Below are positions 18,134-26,398 of a stretch of DNA of 64,000 nucleotides, in pieces (position 1 is the first letter of the stretch; the number at the start of each line of letters is the position of its first letter). A program made the translations under genes and the position numbers. The notes beneath the pieces were generated by a model, which saw nothing but the letters and a program-made list of their open reading frames with translations, was not told the origin of the DNA and did not search any database. Origin of the DNA: Aliivibrio sp. S3MY1 (GTDB lineage: Bacteria > Pseudomonadota > Gammaproteobacteria > Enterobacterales > Vibrionaceae). Location of the stretch: contig NZ_JARACO010000019.1 of the NCBI RefSeq assembly GCF_028765575.1, positions 1 to 64,000 of the forward strand. The letters run 5' to 3'.

Positions 18134-18684
18134 CTAGAGGCTATAAGTGCGGGGGTGTTTATAGCTGGTAGTTTAGCTATGTATTTTACATAGCGAGAGA
18201 TGTTTAGAGCGGCTAGAGACTATAAGAGAAGGTATGCATAAGATGAGGTTTATTTACTTACATAATATGAAAGGAGTAATTGTGTGTTATTTGAAAAGTT
18301 GAAGGTGTGGCAGCGTTCTGCTCGATTGGCTTGTGATGTTATAGAGTTATTTGAAGGGAATAGAAATTTTGCACTAAAAGATCAGATTTTACGTTCATCG
18401 TTATCAGTACCTTCAAACATATCTGAGGGTGAAGAACGAGAGACACTTAAGGAGAAAATTCGATTTTACTATTATGCTAAAGGTTCATGTGGAGAGTTAC
18501 TTACACAGCTATTGATAGCCATTGAAACCTCAAGTGTGCCAAAAGAGCCTGCGCTTATTTTAGTTAAAGAAACAAGAGAAATAGCAAAAGTTATTGCAAC
18601 AATCATTCAAAAAGATAAGAGAAAAAAGTGAAGCGTGGGCTTTTGATCTTATAGTCTCTAGTTAGCATTGCGTATAGTTTCTAG
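18111..18684. mobile_element. 574-bp inverted-repeat element carrying a four-helix-bundle gene, copy 4
   Basis: The left terminus at 18111-18147 (CTAGAAACTATACGCTGCGC onward) and the right terminus at 18648-18684 (its inverse, ending GTATAGTTTCTAG) are 37-bp inverted repeats with only a few mismatches. Between them lie an internal partial arm (about 18198-18230, GCGGCTAGAGACTATAAGAG) and one complete gene at 18284-18631. The left terminus provides the rjg stop. The other copies in the window have similar termini without a gene, so this could be the full form and the others shortened derivatives. Mobility is inferred, not shown; I see no clear target duplication beyond CTAG. Confidence 0.65.
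18284..18631 (+). CDS. Four-helix bundle protein of the S23/IVP family
   Basis: A 115-residue helical protein with the family start FEKLKVWQRS and the conserved middle SLSVPSNISEGEERE and FYYYAKGSCGELLTQL. The family includes proteins encoded in intervening sequences of 23S rRNA genes and is related to Avd of diversity-generating retroelements; its general biochemical role is unknown, though basic surfaces suggest nucleic-acid binding. The start is a GTG at 18284 with AAGGAG at a normal distance upstream. It is the only gene inside a 574-bp inverted-repeat element and lies between rjg and a TetR gene. Confidence 0.88.
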   Translation: MLFEKLKVWQRSARLACDVIELFEGNRNFALKDQILRSSLSVPSNISEGEERETLKEKIRFYYYAKGSCGELLTQLLIAIETSSVPKEPALILVKETREIAKVIATIIQKDKRKK

Positions 18685-18746
18685 TTTCACCTTACTTTTT
18701 CAGTTACAATTTTAAAATATTTGAATTTAATTGGCGCGGAAAGAGC

Positions 18747-19391
18747 ATGAAAACAAAAGACAGAATAATCCTCGGTGCCTTAACCCTTTTCAACCAAAAC
18801 GGTGAGCGCAACATCACCACCAACCACATCGCAGCACATCTTGAAATTAGCCCTGGCAATCTTTATTACCATTTTCGTAATAAAGAAGAGATCATTAATA
18901 GTATTTTTGATAACTACGCTATCGATCTAAAAACACGCTTTAAACCAATGGCAGAAGAAGATCAATCGAACATGCCTAGCGTGCAAATAATGCTAAGTTA
19001 CCTTGATTCGATTTTTGAGTTGATGTGGAACTACCGTTTTTTCTACGCTAATTTGCCTGATATCTTAAGCAGAGATGAAAAACTAAAACAAAAATACACT
19101 CAAGCTCAGCTTGCGCTGCACGATAACTTAATAGCGATCATGAATAATTTTCGTGATTCTGGTTTAATAGCGCTTGAAGATGATGAGCTACAAGCGCTGA
19201 CTAAAACTCTGCATTTGGTTGCTTCTTGTTGGATAAATTATCAGACCGCCTTACTTTCTGACAAAGAGATAACAGAAAATATTATCTATCAAGGCATGCT
19301 ACAAATGTTGAATGTAGTTAGGCCAATGGCGACAGAGCAGGGCAGAATACAGATATTAGAATTAGAAGCGCATTATAAGAGCAGATTATAG
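18747..19391 (+). CDS. TetR/AcrR-family transcriptional regulator
   Basis: A 214-residue regulator. The N-terminal DNA-binding domain spans about residues 1-50 with the helix-turn-helix ITTNHIAAHLEISPGNLYYHF, followed by a helical ligand/dimer domain rich in aromatic residues (WNYRFFYANLPDIL near 93). The long C-terminal part resembles TetR proteins annotated in Vibrio beside the O-antigen region, but the target is unknown. Its TAG stop at 19389-19391 touches the left arm of a repeat. No adjacent divergent gene gives a target clue. Confidence 0.85.
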   Translation: MKTKDRIILGALTLFNQNGERNITTNHIAAHLEISPGNLYYHFRNKEEIINSIFDNYAIDLKTRFKPMAEEDQSNMPSVQIMLSYLDSIFELMWNYRFFYANLPDILSRDEKLKQKYTQAQLALHDNLIAIMNNFRDSGLIALEDDELQALTKTLHLVASCWINYQTALLSDKEITENIIYQGMLQMLNVVRPMATEQGRIQILELEAHYKSRL

Positions 19392-19498
19392 AATTTAGAA
19401 CGATCGCAAGCTTCTTTGCAGAGTTCAGAAGTATTAATTGTACTTTACATACTAAAAGTTAGTACCTCTGAATTCTGCTAGCGAAGCGATCTGAACTC
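19389..19498. repeat. Inverted-repeat element, copy 5 (TTCAGATCGC sub-family)
   Basis: Left arm GAATTTAGAACGATCGCAAGC and right arm CTCTGAATTCTGCTAGCGAAGCG plus ATCTGAACTC form an imperfect inverted repeat of about 110 bp between the TetR gene and wzz. The core AGCGAAGCG is shared with the other sub-families. Confidence 0.75.
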
Positions 19499-19524
19499 TC
19501 ACCTCAAATAAACTTGGAATAAAA

Positions 19525-20313
19525 ATGAACAATCAATCACCACAACAGTTTCAGCAATACCCTCAGCCACCCTCATTTCAGAATGATGAGATAGACCTTA
19601 AAGAACTATTTATGGCTCTTTGGGCTGGTAAGTTGTGGATTATTGGTTTAACAGTGCTATTTGCCGCAGGCGCAACAGTATTTGCCCTAAGTCAACCAAA
19701 TGTATATGAGACAAAAGCAGTATTGGTTGTTAATCCTGATCCGTATGGCATCATTGAGGGCTTAGGCGGTGCAGTCGGTAATCACATGGTACCTAAAACA
19801 AATTTAGAGCTACCTAAAATTAGTGCTCAGTCGATGAAAGATTCTATTTCTTCGTTAGCTCAGAGCAACAAGTCAACCTTGAATGGTTTATCTATTTCGG
19901 CTAAAGGCTCTAGTATATTTGTATCTCAGCAGGGCCATAATTCCGATGACATTTATCAAAATGTGCAATTATTTACTCAGTATGTAAATCAAGCTTATAA
20001 GCAAGGCGAGTTAGTTAACATTGATCTAGAATTAGTGGCAACAAAAGAATTATTAGCGCAAAATCAAATAGAAAAAGTACAAGATGTACTTGCAGAAAAA
20101 TACGCGCAACAGTTGTATAAAATCACCTTACTTAAAAACCCAAACACAGAATTGGTCCAAGTAATTCAACAGCCAGTGAAAGCAGCGAGCCACATTAAGC
20201 CAAAACGTGCACTGATTATAGTATTAGGCACTCTGCTTGGTGGAATGTTAGGTGCGGCGGTGGTATTAGTGAGATTCGCATTTAGAAAAGAAGAACTAGA
20301 AATTAGAAACTAG
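19525..20313 (+). CDS. wzz: Wzz-family O-antigen chain length determinant
   Basis: Wzz proteins set the modal length of O-antigen made by Wzy. This one has a Q/P-rich cytosolic tail (1-20), EIDLKELFMALWAGKLW leading into membrane helix 1 (about 36-54), a periplasmic region, and a proline-rich KPKRALIIVLGTLLGGMLG second helix (about 228-250), the standard Wzz plan. At 262 residues it is shorter than the usual 320-370; the coiled-coil middle is reduced. The C-terminal residues ELEIRN and the TAG stop are read from a repeat element. It stands alone upstream of the prophage debris. Confidence 0.9.
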   Translation: MNNQSPQQFQQYPQPPSFQNDEIDLKELFMALWAGKLWIIGLTVLFAAGATVFALSQPNVYETKAVLVVNPDPYGIIEGLGGAVGNHMVPKTNLELPKISAQSMKDSISSLAQSNKSTLNGLSISAKGSSIFVSQQGHNSDDIYQNVQLFTQYVNQAYKQGELVNIDLELVATKELLAQNQIEKVQDVLAEKYAQQLYKITLLKNPNTELVQVIQQPVKAASHIKPKRALIIVLGTLLGGMLGAAVVLVRFAFRKEELEIRN

Positions 20314-20406
20314 AAAGATCAAAATCAAGAGCAGTGCGTACTTCTGCTCTTAATCTTGTTTTTAGCTTTTGCTTTTATAGAAGCGAAGCGGTCTAGCCTC
20401 TAGTTT
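20296..20406. repeat. Inverted-repeat element, copy 6
   Basis: CTAGAAATTAGAAACTAG at 20296-20313 opens the element and encodes the wzz stop. An 8-bp hairpin AAGAGCAG/CTGCTCTT (20327-20334 with 20344-20351), followed by a T-rich stretch, could end transcription. The right arm GAAGCGAAGCGGTCTAGCCTCTAG stops at the TAA of the convergent amidase remnant, lacking the outer GTATAGTTTCTAG part. Confidence 0.8.
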
Positions 20407-20665
20407 AGTGATTAATCACCATCACCGGACACGCCTTGCCACTATCCCACTCATTATGCCCCCTCACATCCTCATCCTTAATCTCAAACTGGTGTTGCAA
20501 CTGAGTAATCAAACCAAACAACGCCTTACGCTGCGCAAAGGTAAAATTATCTTGCGCTTGCAATGCCTTATCAGTCCCACCAATTAAACAAACCCCAATA
20601 TCTACGCTAGCCTGAGTAGCACTGCAATGTACCGTAATGTAACGAAGAGAGGGCTTACGCATCAT
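20405..20665 (-). pseudogene. Internally deleted phage-type N-acetylmuramoyl-L-alanine amidase
   Basis: The first 25 residues (YITVHCSATQASVDIGV) match the N-terminus of T7-lysozyme-like amidases, including the first zinc histidine. Then the chain jumps to CLIGGTD, which in intact enzymes lies about 50 residues later. The middle part with the ...WH..RGW segment is missing. The C-terminus GHNEWDSGKACP is the usual zinc-site end. At 86 residues it is about half-length; I infer an in-frame deletion and loss of activity. Its ATG overlaps the stop of the upstream gene by 11 nt. Confidence 0.65.
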
Positions 20666-21221
20666 GTTCCCCCTTAGTGTTATTTATCGTAACTACGGTA
20701 TTTATCTCATCTAGCTCTAACCCTACCACAAACGCATGATAATCCTGCGCTAACCAGTGGTATTGATTGAGAACCGCCTCTACCAGTACCGCATCAACCT
20801 CATCACAAGAATAAGCAGCCCCATAACAGCGTATCGCCTCTGAAATTGAGACTGCACGAGTAACCCCCTCTTGATAATACTCATGGTTTAGCACCGCATC
20901 CGTTAATAAAAAATAAAGGGTAGCTAATACCACAGCGTGTTGATGCTGACGGCTTAAAGATAAAGGCAGATAAAGGTGTTGATGCAGCGCCTGGATTAAT
21001 GCCGAGAAATAACGGGGATTAGTATCAACCCAACGTAAATAAGCGACATAAAAGCCAAGTGGATAAGCACGTTGTACATCAAGTAAATGGTGTAAAAAAT
21101 CCTCACGGGTAGGGGATAGTCCATCCTCATAGCGAGAGAAAAGCTCACCTCCTTGATGAGTTTCAATACTGGCAGACGTAGCAGAATAAAGAGCAATGAA
21201 TCTTGGTATCGCTTTGGTCAT
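20655..21221 (-). CDS. Hypothetical protein of a prophage/satellite remnant
   Basis: A 188-residue, mostly helical protein with many aromatic and His residues (LHQHLYLPLSLSRQHQHAV near 78-96). I recognise no domain and no membrane segment or signal peptide. It is coupled by overlap to the amidase remnant and divergent from a helix-turn-helix replication-type gene at 21556, an order that fits a small phage or satellite. A regulatory or replication role is possible but not shown. Confidence 0.6.
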   Translation of the reverse strand: MTKAIPRFIALYSATSASIETHQGGELFSRYEDGLSPTREDFLHHLLDVQRAYPLGFYVAYLRWVDTNPRYFSALIQALHQHLYLPLSLSRQHQHAVVLATLYFLLTDAVLNHEYYQEGVTRAVSISEAIRCYGAAYSCDEVDAVLVEAVLNQYHWLAQDYHAFVVGLELDEINTVVTINNTKGEHDA

Positions 21222-21555
21222 AACCTCTCCTTTTTGTGTAGCTTTACTGTGATTTTGTACAGTCGAAGAGCCACTGTATTGTGATACTAACGAGTGGGGA
21301 TAAATAAAAATAAAATTCTAGTCATATGAAAATCAGAGCAGGTACATAAATAAAAACAGAAAAAAGGGATGTGTAAAAAGTGTTGAGCTGTGTATTTTGT
21401 GAACGCTTAGGGGGCTTGCTATGTGACGCTGTTAACTCAATAACACGAAATGAGAAGTGCGCGCCAGAACACTCTGAAGTCGATAAAAAAGCAATCCCTA
21501 ATCGATATATCTCCAGTTAAGTCATGAGTCATGATTTTTATACGAGGAGAAACAG
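21222..21555. promoter_or_regulatory. Divergent control region of the phage remnant
   Basis: This 334-bp gap separates divergent genes. It holds paired TGTGAT-type words (ACTGTGATTTTGTACAG at 21248-21264; CACTGTATTGTGATACT soon after), which look like operator half-sites, and a direct repeat GAGTCATGAGTCATGA near 21520-21535 just before the AGGAG site of the plus gene. A promoter or replication-control site is plausible; nothing more specific is visible. Confidence 0.4.
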
Positions 21556-22356
21556 ATGAGTCACCATTTAGTCTCAGCGTGCATGGCGCTAAAAACCGGA
21601 TCACCCATTAGCAAGTTGATACTACTAAAGTTAGCGGACAATGCTGATGTTCATGGTATGTGCTTTCCTTCCTACGATTACCTCGCACAATATTGTGAAC
21701 TCTCTGTCCGTACCGTAAAAAATCACATCAAACAATTAGAAACGTTAGGTTTTGTAGAGCGAGTAAAACGGTTTGATAAGCGAGGGCGACAGCGAAGTAA
21801 CTTGTATCAACTGCGTATTCCTAAAGGTAGCCACATTGAGGTGTGCAGTTTAGGCACTGAGGAGGGGGAAATAGGCACACCCACAGAGGGGGTCACAACT
21901 GCACACATAAGCAGTCAGAATGAAAAAAAGAAAGACAAAGACAAAGAAAAAGGGGAACAAACGCAACCCGTTATCCGCTTGCCAACCACACAAGGCGAGC
22001 AAGCCATTTACGATGAGTTTTATCAGGTGTTAGTACAAAGCTATTCTAATATTAATGTGATGGATGAGCTAAATGCCATACGTGCTTGGTTAGTCGTTCA
22101 CCCCAATAAACAGCGCCCGCCTGAGCAGTTAGGACATTTTGTTAACAACTGGCTACGACGCAGCGCCAAAGCCCTCTCTTCCTCTAAAGGAAAAAGCCAT
22201 AAATCCACTGATAAGCCAATAGACAACTCAGCATCAACCATTGGATTACCGATAAGGCACATTGATGTCTTGGTGAACGCTCATAGAAAAAGCGGAACAA
22301 AAGAACCCATAGAGCACCGCATTCAAGCCATGTTAGAGAAAACCAACAATAAGTAA
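21556..22356 (+). CDS. Phage-type replication protein with winged helix-turn-helix
   Basis: A 266-residue protein. The N-terminus (about 1-85) is an HTH_36 type domain, ISKLILLKLADNADVHG then YLAQYCELSVRTVKNHIKQLE, as in many phage O-like replication and satellite proteins. A low-complexity KKKDKDKEK linker follows near 125, then a C-terminal region (WLVVHPNKQRPPEQLGHFVNNWLRR) resembling the end of phage replication proteins. AGGAG lies 8 nt before the ATG. It is followed by a small gene at 22397. DNA binding is likely; the rest is inference. Confidence 0.7.
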   Translation: MSHHLVSACMALKTGSPISKLILLKLADNADVHGMCFPSYDYLAQYCELSVRTVKNHIKQLETLGFVERVKRFDKRGRQRSNLYQLRIPKGSHIEVCSLGTEEGEIGTPTEGVTTAHISSQNEKKKDKDKEKGEQTQPVIRLPTTQGEQAIYDEFYQVLVQSYSNINVMDELNAIRAWLVVHPNKQRPPEQLGHFVNNWLRRSAKALSSSKGKSHKSTDKPIDNSASTIGLPIRHIDVLVNAHRKSGTKEPIEHRIQAMLEKTNNK

Positions 22357-22396
22357 ATACAAAAATAAGACCGAATAAATAAGCTAGGGACCGCGA

Positions 22397-22705
22397 ATGA
22401 AAATATTAAAAAAATCTGAAAAACAACAAATTTTAGCAAGACATATTATATTAGCGAATGGCCGCCCGCGAGAGCTGCTAGAGCTAATGCGGAAAGCCTA
22501 CCCGACTCCGATAAGCAAAGCATACATTTGCCAGCAGTTATCAATGCACGGCGAATATGCATTTCGTTCTGTTTTGAGAAATGCCAGTATCTTTATTGAT
22601 ATAGAGGTCATTAATGAAACGGATAAACCCACGATGTATCGGTTAGGAAACCAATGCATACAGAGCGCACAAATGCGGATAATGTTTCAAGCAATGGCAA
22701 ATTAA
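22397..22705 (+). CDS. Small hypothetical protein downstream of the phage-type gene
   Basis: A 102-residue basic protein of unknown function. The central region (PTPISKAYICQQLSMHGEYAFRSVLRNAS) could form a helix-turn-helix and the C-terminus is helical. No metal or catalytic motif is seen. It lies 40 nt after the replication-type gene on the same strand, so belongs to the same remnant. Confidence 0.55.
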   Translation: MKILKKSEKQQILARHIILANGRPRELLELMRKAYPTPISKAYICQQLSMHGEYAFRSVLRNASIFIDIEVINETDKPTMYRLGNQCIQSAQMRIMFQAMAN

Positions 22706-22752
22706 AGTGTGATTTTAGGTGGCGAAAAGGTGAATTATGTGAAGGAATGGGA

Positions 22753-22788
22753 TAAAATGCAGCGCTAAAATGCAGCGCTAAAATGCAG
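22753..22788. repeat. 13-bp tandem repeat
   Basis: TAAAATGCAGCGC occurs twice in full and a third time in part (TAAAATGCAG) at 22753-22788, just after the phage remnant and just before an inverted-repeat element. It contains AGCGC, close to the repeat core. Confidence 0.85.
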
Positions 22789-22792
22789 AAGA

Positions 22793-22918
22793 CTAGATAC
22801 TAGATACTAGTTCGCTTCGCTACTATAAGAGCAAGAGTCGTTTATTTGGCTCTTTTTTTCTTTTGATTTTATTGTTTTTAGAGCGAAGCGTTTTAGTTAG
22901 CGTTGCGTATATTTTCTA
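22793..22918. repeat. Inverted-repeat element, copy 7
   Basis: CTAGATACTAGATACTAGT plus TCGCTTCGCTACTATAAGAG at the left and GAGCGAAGCGTTTTAG...GCGTTGCGTATATTTTCTA at the right. The order of the sub-parts is inverted relative to most copies: the GCGAAGCG box is in the left arm as well. It sits between the phage remnant and the JUMPstart leader. Confidence 0.8.
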
Positions 22919-22943
22919 CCAAAATACACATCTATGAATTTCA

Positions 22944-22982
22944 TGCGCCAGGGATGCGCGATCACCTGCGGGCGGTAGCGTG
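22944..22982 (+). promoter_or_regulatory. JUMPstart leader with ops element (RfaH site)
   Basis: The 39-nt stretch contains GCCAGGGATGCGCG and ends with the exact ops core GGCGGTAGCGTG at 22971-22982, 20 nt before the first O-antigen gene. The ops sequence pauses RNA polymerase and recruits RfaH, which suppresses termination in long surface-polysaccharide operons. This marks the 5' leader of the transcript that starts with gmm and manC. The polymerase promoter itself should be upstream, near or inside repeat copy 7. Confidence 0.93.
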
Positions 22983-23002
22983 TCTGGGTTTTTAGGTATC
23001 AC

Positions 23003-23494
23003 ATGCTCCCTTTAGAAAAATTCAAAACGGTCATCGCATCAACCCCACTTATTTCCATTGATCTTATTGTTCGTAATGATGAAGGGAAAGTTTTGCTTGG
23101 AAAACGTTTGAACCGTCCGGCAAAAGGGTATTGGTTTGTACCTGGTGGGCGAATATTAAAGGATGAGTCCTTTACCTCAGCGTTTCATCGCCTCATAAAA
23201 GATGAATTAGGTTTGGATTGTGTTGAATCAAAGTTCAATGGCATATATCAGCATTTTTATGATGATAATTTTTCAGAAGATGACTTTACGACGCATTATG
23301 TAGTCTTGGCCTATGAAATTAATATAGGTGAAGACCTATCAAATTTACCATTAGAGCAACATTCATCTTATCAATGGTTTTCAGAAGATGAGCTATTAAA
23401 TAATCAACAAACCCATATTCATACTAAATGGTATTTTCAAGATAATAGGCAAGCCGATTTTGATATGGCTGCTACAAATTCGAAATTAAAATAA
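23003..23494 (+). CDS. gmm: GDP-mannose mannosyl hydrolase (Nudix)
   Basis: A 163-residue Nudix-fold enzyme that hydrolyses GDP-mannose to GDP and mannose, tuning GDP-mannose/GDP-fucose supply. The degenerate Nudix box starts PGGRILKDESF (about residue 52) and lacks the full glutamate set, as is normal for this subfamily, which uses a substituted catalytic scheme. It is followed after 10 nt by manC, the same pairing as in the colanic-acid locus. It is the first gene after the ops site. Confidence 0.9.
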   Translation: MLPLEKFKTVIASTPLISIDLIVRNDEGKVLLGKRLNRPAKGYWFVPGGRILKDESFTSAFHRLIKDELGLDCVESKFNGIYQHFYDDNFSEDDFTTHYVVLAYEINIGEDLSNLPLEQHSSYQWFSEDELLNNQQTHIHTKWYFQDNRQADFDMAATNSKLK

Positions 23495-23504
23495 GAATTA
23501 GGAA

Positions 23505-24923
23505 TTGAACATGATAACCCCTGTAATTATGGCTGGCGGTACAGGCTCACGCTTATGGCCACTTTCTCGTGAACTTTATCCAAAGCAGTTTTTAAGTGTT
23601 ACTGATGATGCGACGATGTTACAGCAAACAGCATCACGCCTTTCTGGTCTTGAACATCAAGCACCGATTCTTATTTGTAACGAAGAACATCGCTTTATTG
23701 CAGCAGAGCAGATGCGTTTAGGTGGATTTGAGCATGGCGGTATTATCTTAGAGCCTGTAGGTCGAAATACTGCGCCAGCAATTTCACTTGCAGCATTACA
23801 AGCAATAAATAATGCTAAAGATGATGAAGACCCACTTTTGTTAATACTAGCCGCCGATCATGTGATTGAAAATGAAATCGCATTTATTGAATCAGTGAAA
23901 AAAGCACAGCAATCAGCAATAGAAGGTAAACTAGTCACCTTTGGTATCGTGGCTAACGCACCAGAAACCGGTTATGGTTATATCAAAGCGGGTGAGAAGC
24001 AAGGAAATGCATTTGCTGTAAGTGAGTTTGTTGAAAAGCCTGATTTAGAAACCGCTGAAAAATACTTAGCAACAAATGAGTATTACTGGAATAGCGGTAT
24101 GTTTTTATTCAAGGCCAGTCGTTATCTTGAAGAGCTGGCTAAGTATGAACCCAAAATTCTAGATGTGTGTAAACAAGCGATTGCAAAACCTTCACAAGAT
24201 GCAGAGTTTATTCGTGTAGATGCTGATGTGTTTGAGACTTGTCCTGATAAGTCGGTTGACTACGCGGTTATGGAAAAAACGGATTCAGCGGTAGTCGTTC
24301 CAATGGATGCAGGGTGGAGTGATGTAGGGTCATTTTCTGCATTATGGGAAATATCAAAAAAAGACGAAAATAAAAATGTCATTAAAGGTGATGTCATTAC
24401 CGTTGATTCGACAAATAATTACATCTATGCAGAAAACAAACTAGTTTCAACCGTTGGTGTCGATAATCTAGTTATTATTGAAACTAAAGATGCCATTTTG
24501 GTTGCAAATAAAGATAAAGTTCAAGACGTCAAAAGTATTGTAAATAAATTGAAAGAAACAGAGCGCACTGAACAAAAATTGCATAGAGAAGTCTATCGCC
24601 CTTGGGGTAAGTATGACTCTATCGATTTTGGTGCAAGAGACCAAGTTAAACGCATTACTGTTAAACCTGGGGAGAAACTTTCAATTCAGAAGCACTTCCA
24701 CCGTTCAGAGCACTGGATTGTTGTATCAGGGACTGCAAGTGTGTTAAATGGCGATGAAACCATCATTGTGACAGAGAATGAATCGACGTATATTCCTCTT
24801 GGAACCATTCATGCACTAGAAAATCCAGGTAAAATCCCACTAGAGATGATTGAAGTTCAGACAGGTAGTTATCTTGGTGAAGATGATATTGTTCGCTTTG
24901 AAGATCGTTACGGCAGAAGCTAA
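23505..24923 (+). CDS. manC: Mannose-1-phosphate guanylyltransferase / mannose-6-phosphate isomerase
   Basis: A bifunctional type II enzyme of 472 residues. The N-terminal pyrophosphorylase domain has [19 protein letters not shown] at about 9-27, FVEKPD near 177 and the C-terminal cupin isomerase domain has [10 protein letters not shown] and [15 protein letters not shown] near 393-405. It supplies GDP-mannose for gmd. It lies 10 nt after gmm and 8 nt before manB, so the three are one transcript. Confidence 0.96.
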   Translation: MNMITPVIMAGGTGSRLWPLSRELYPKQFLSVTDDATMLQQTASRLSGLEHQAPILICNEEHRFIAAEQMRLGGFEHGGIILEPVGRNTAPAISLAALQAINNAKDDEDPLLLILAADHVIENEIAFIESVKKAQQSAIEGKLVTFGIVANAPETGYGYIKAGEKQGNAFAVSEFVEKPDLETAEKYLATNEYYWNSGMFLFKASRYLEELAKYEPKILDVCKQAIAKPSQDAEFIRVDADVFETCPDKSVDYAVMEKTDSAVVVPMDAGWSDVGSFSALWEISKKDENKNVIKGDVITVDSTNNYIYAENKLVSTVGVDNLVIIETKDAILVANKDKVQDVKSIVNKLKETERTEQKLHREVYRPWGKYDSIDFGARDQVKRITVKPGEKLSIQKHFHRSEHWIVVSGTASVLNGDETIIVTENESTYIPLGTIHALENPGKIPLEMIEVQTGSYLGEDDIVRFEDRYGRS

Positions 24924-24931
24924 GGGAAAAT

Positions 24932-26359
24932 ATGTCAACTAAGTTAGTTAGCTCAACAGTAATTAAAGAAAGTGGTGTTGCTTTTGGTACAAGTGGTGCT
25001 CGTGGTCTAGTTACTCAGTTTACAGAAAATGTATGCGGAGCATTTAGTGCGGCTTTTGTTGCAGCAATAAAACCAAATTTCGAATTTAAACAAATTGCTA
25101 TTGCGATTGATAATCGCCCAAGCAGTTATGCAATGGCGCAAGCTTGTGCATCAGTTTTAACACAGTTAGATATTGAAGTTATCTATTATGGTGTAGTACC
25201 TACACCTGCATTGGCTTATGTTGCTCAAGAAGATGCAATTCCTGCCATTATGGTTACTGGAAGTCACATTCCATTTGATAGAAATGGTCTTAAATTTTAT
25301 CGTCCAGATGGTGAAATTAGTAAGCTTGATGAAGAAGTTATTTTAAACGCAGCAGTTGCGTTTGTAGATGTTTCAGAACTACCTGAGTTGACCGTAAATA
25401 ATAAAGCAGCTGAAGATTATATTGAGCGTTATACGTCTTTGTTTGATACACCTTGGTTAGCAGGCAAACGTATTGGGATTTATGAACATTCAAGTGCAGG
25501 GCGTGATCTTTACTACAAAATCTTTGAAGCATTTGGTGCCGAAGTTATTAGTTTAGAGCGCAGTGATCAATTTGTACCGATTGACACCGAAGCGGTTTCA
25601 AAAGAAGACACCCAAAAAGCAATTAATTGGTCTAAAGAGCACGATCTCGATTTAGTATTCTCAACCGACGGCGATGGCGATCGTCCACTAGTATCGGATG
25701 AAAATGGCAATTGGTTACGAGGTGATATTTTAGGTTTACTAACCTCTGAAGCATTAAAAATCGAAGCATTAGCTGTGCCGGTTAGTTGTAATACGGCAAT
25801 TGAATTATGTAAGCGTTTCCCTTATATAGAAAGAACCAAAATTGGCTCGCCGTATGTAATAGCTGAATTCGCTAATTTAGCTAAGAAATTTAATTCTGTA
25901 GCAGGCTTTGAAGCAAATGGTGGATTCTTGCTAGGCAGTGATGTGCTAGTTAATGGTCAACCGTTAAAAGCACTACCGACGCGAGATGCGGTACTTCCTG
26001 CAATAATGCTTTTAGTGGCAGCACAGAACACATTTATTTCAACATTAGTGAAAGAGCTACCACAACGTTTTACTCACAGTGACCGTATTCAAAACTTTGC
26101 AACGGAAAAAAGCCAAGCATTAATAGCGCAAGGTGAAGCTGAGCCACAAGATCTACTTAAGCTAATCGGGATAGAAAGTGTCAATGTTGATAATATTGAT
26201 ACAACCGATGGACTTCGATTAACGCTAGTAAATAATCAAATTATACATTTACGACCTTCAGGGAATGCGCCTGAATTACGTTGTTATGCGGAGGCGGATA
26301 TTTTTGAATCTGCATACCAATGTGTAGTAAATACACTAAATAAAATCCAAGCCCTGTAA
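24932..26359 (+). CDS. manB: Phosphomannomutase
   Basis: A 475-residue alpha-D-phosphohexomutase converting mannose-6-P to mannose-1-P for ManC. The phosphoserine loop is [13 protein letters not shown] near residue 109, the metal loop DGDGDRP near 246 and the sugar-binding region EANGG near 330. It differs from E. coli CpsG in wording of the active loop (TGSHIP rather than TASHNP), a form found in several Vibrio and other polysaccharide loci. Gene order manC-manB-gmd-fcl fits GDP-fucose synthesis. Confidence 0.9.
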   Translation: MSTKLVSSTVIKESGVAFGTSGARGLVTQFTENVCGAFSAAFVAAIKPNFEFKQIAIAIDNRPSSYAMAQACASVLTQLDIEVIYYGVVPTPALAYVAQEDAIPAIMVTGSHIPFDRNGLKFYRPDGEISKLDEEVILNAAVAFVDVSELPELTVNNKAAEDYIERYTSLFDTPWLAGKRIGIYEHSSAGRDLYYKIFEAFGAEVISLERSDQFVPIDTEAVSKEDTQKAINWSKEHDLDLVFSTDGDGDRPLVSDENGNWLRGDILGLLTSEALKIEALAVPVSCNTAIELCKRFPYIERTKIGSPYVIAEFANLAKKFNSVAGFEANGGFLLGSDVLVNGQPLKALPTRDAVLPAIMLLVAAQNTFISTLVKELPQRFTHSDRIQNFATEKSQALIAQGEAEPQDLLKLIGIESVNVDNIDTTDGLRLTLVNNQIIHLRPSGNAPELRCYAEADIFESAYQCVVNTLNKIQAL

Positions 26360-26398
26360 TGCAGGTTTAATACAAACAAATTAAGAGATAATAAAACA

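Noticed and set aside
18111-18684. Diversity-generating retroelement because of the Avd-like protein
   Set aside because: No reverse transcriptase, template repeat or variable-repeat target gene is visible anywhere in the window.
18111-18684. Insertion sequence with transposase
   Set aside because: The only gene is a 115-residue four-helix protein with no DDE, HUH or serine/tyrosine recombinase motif.
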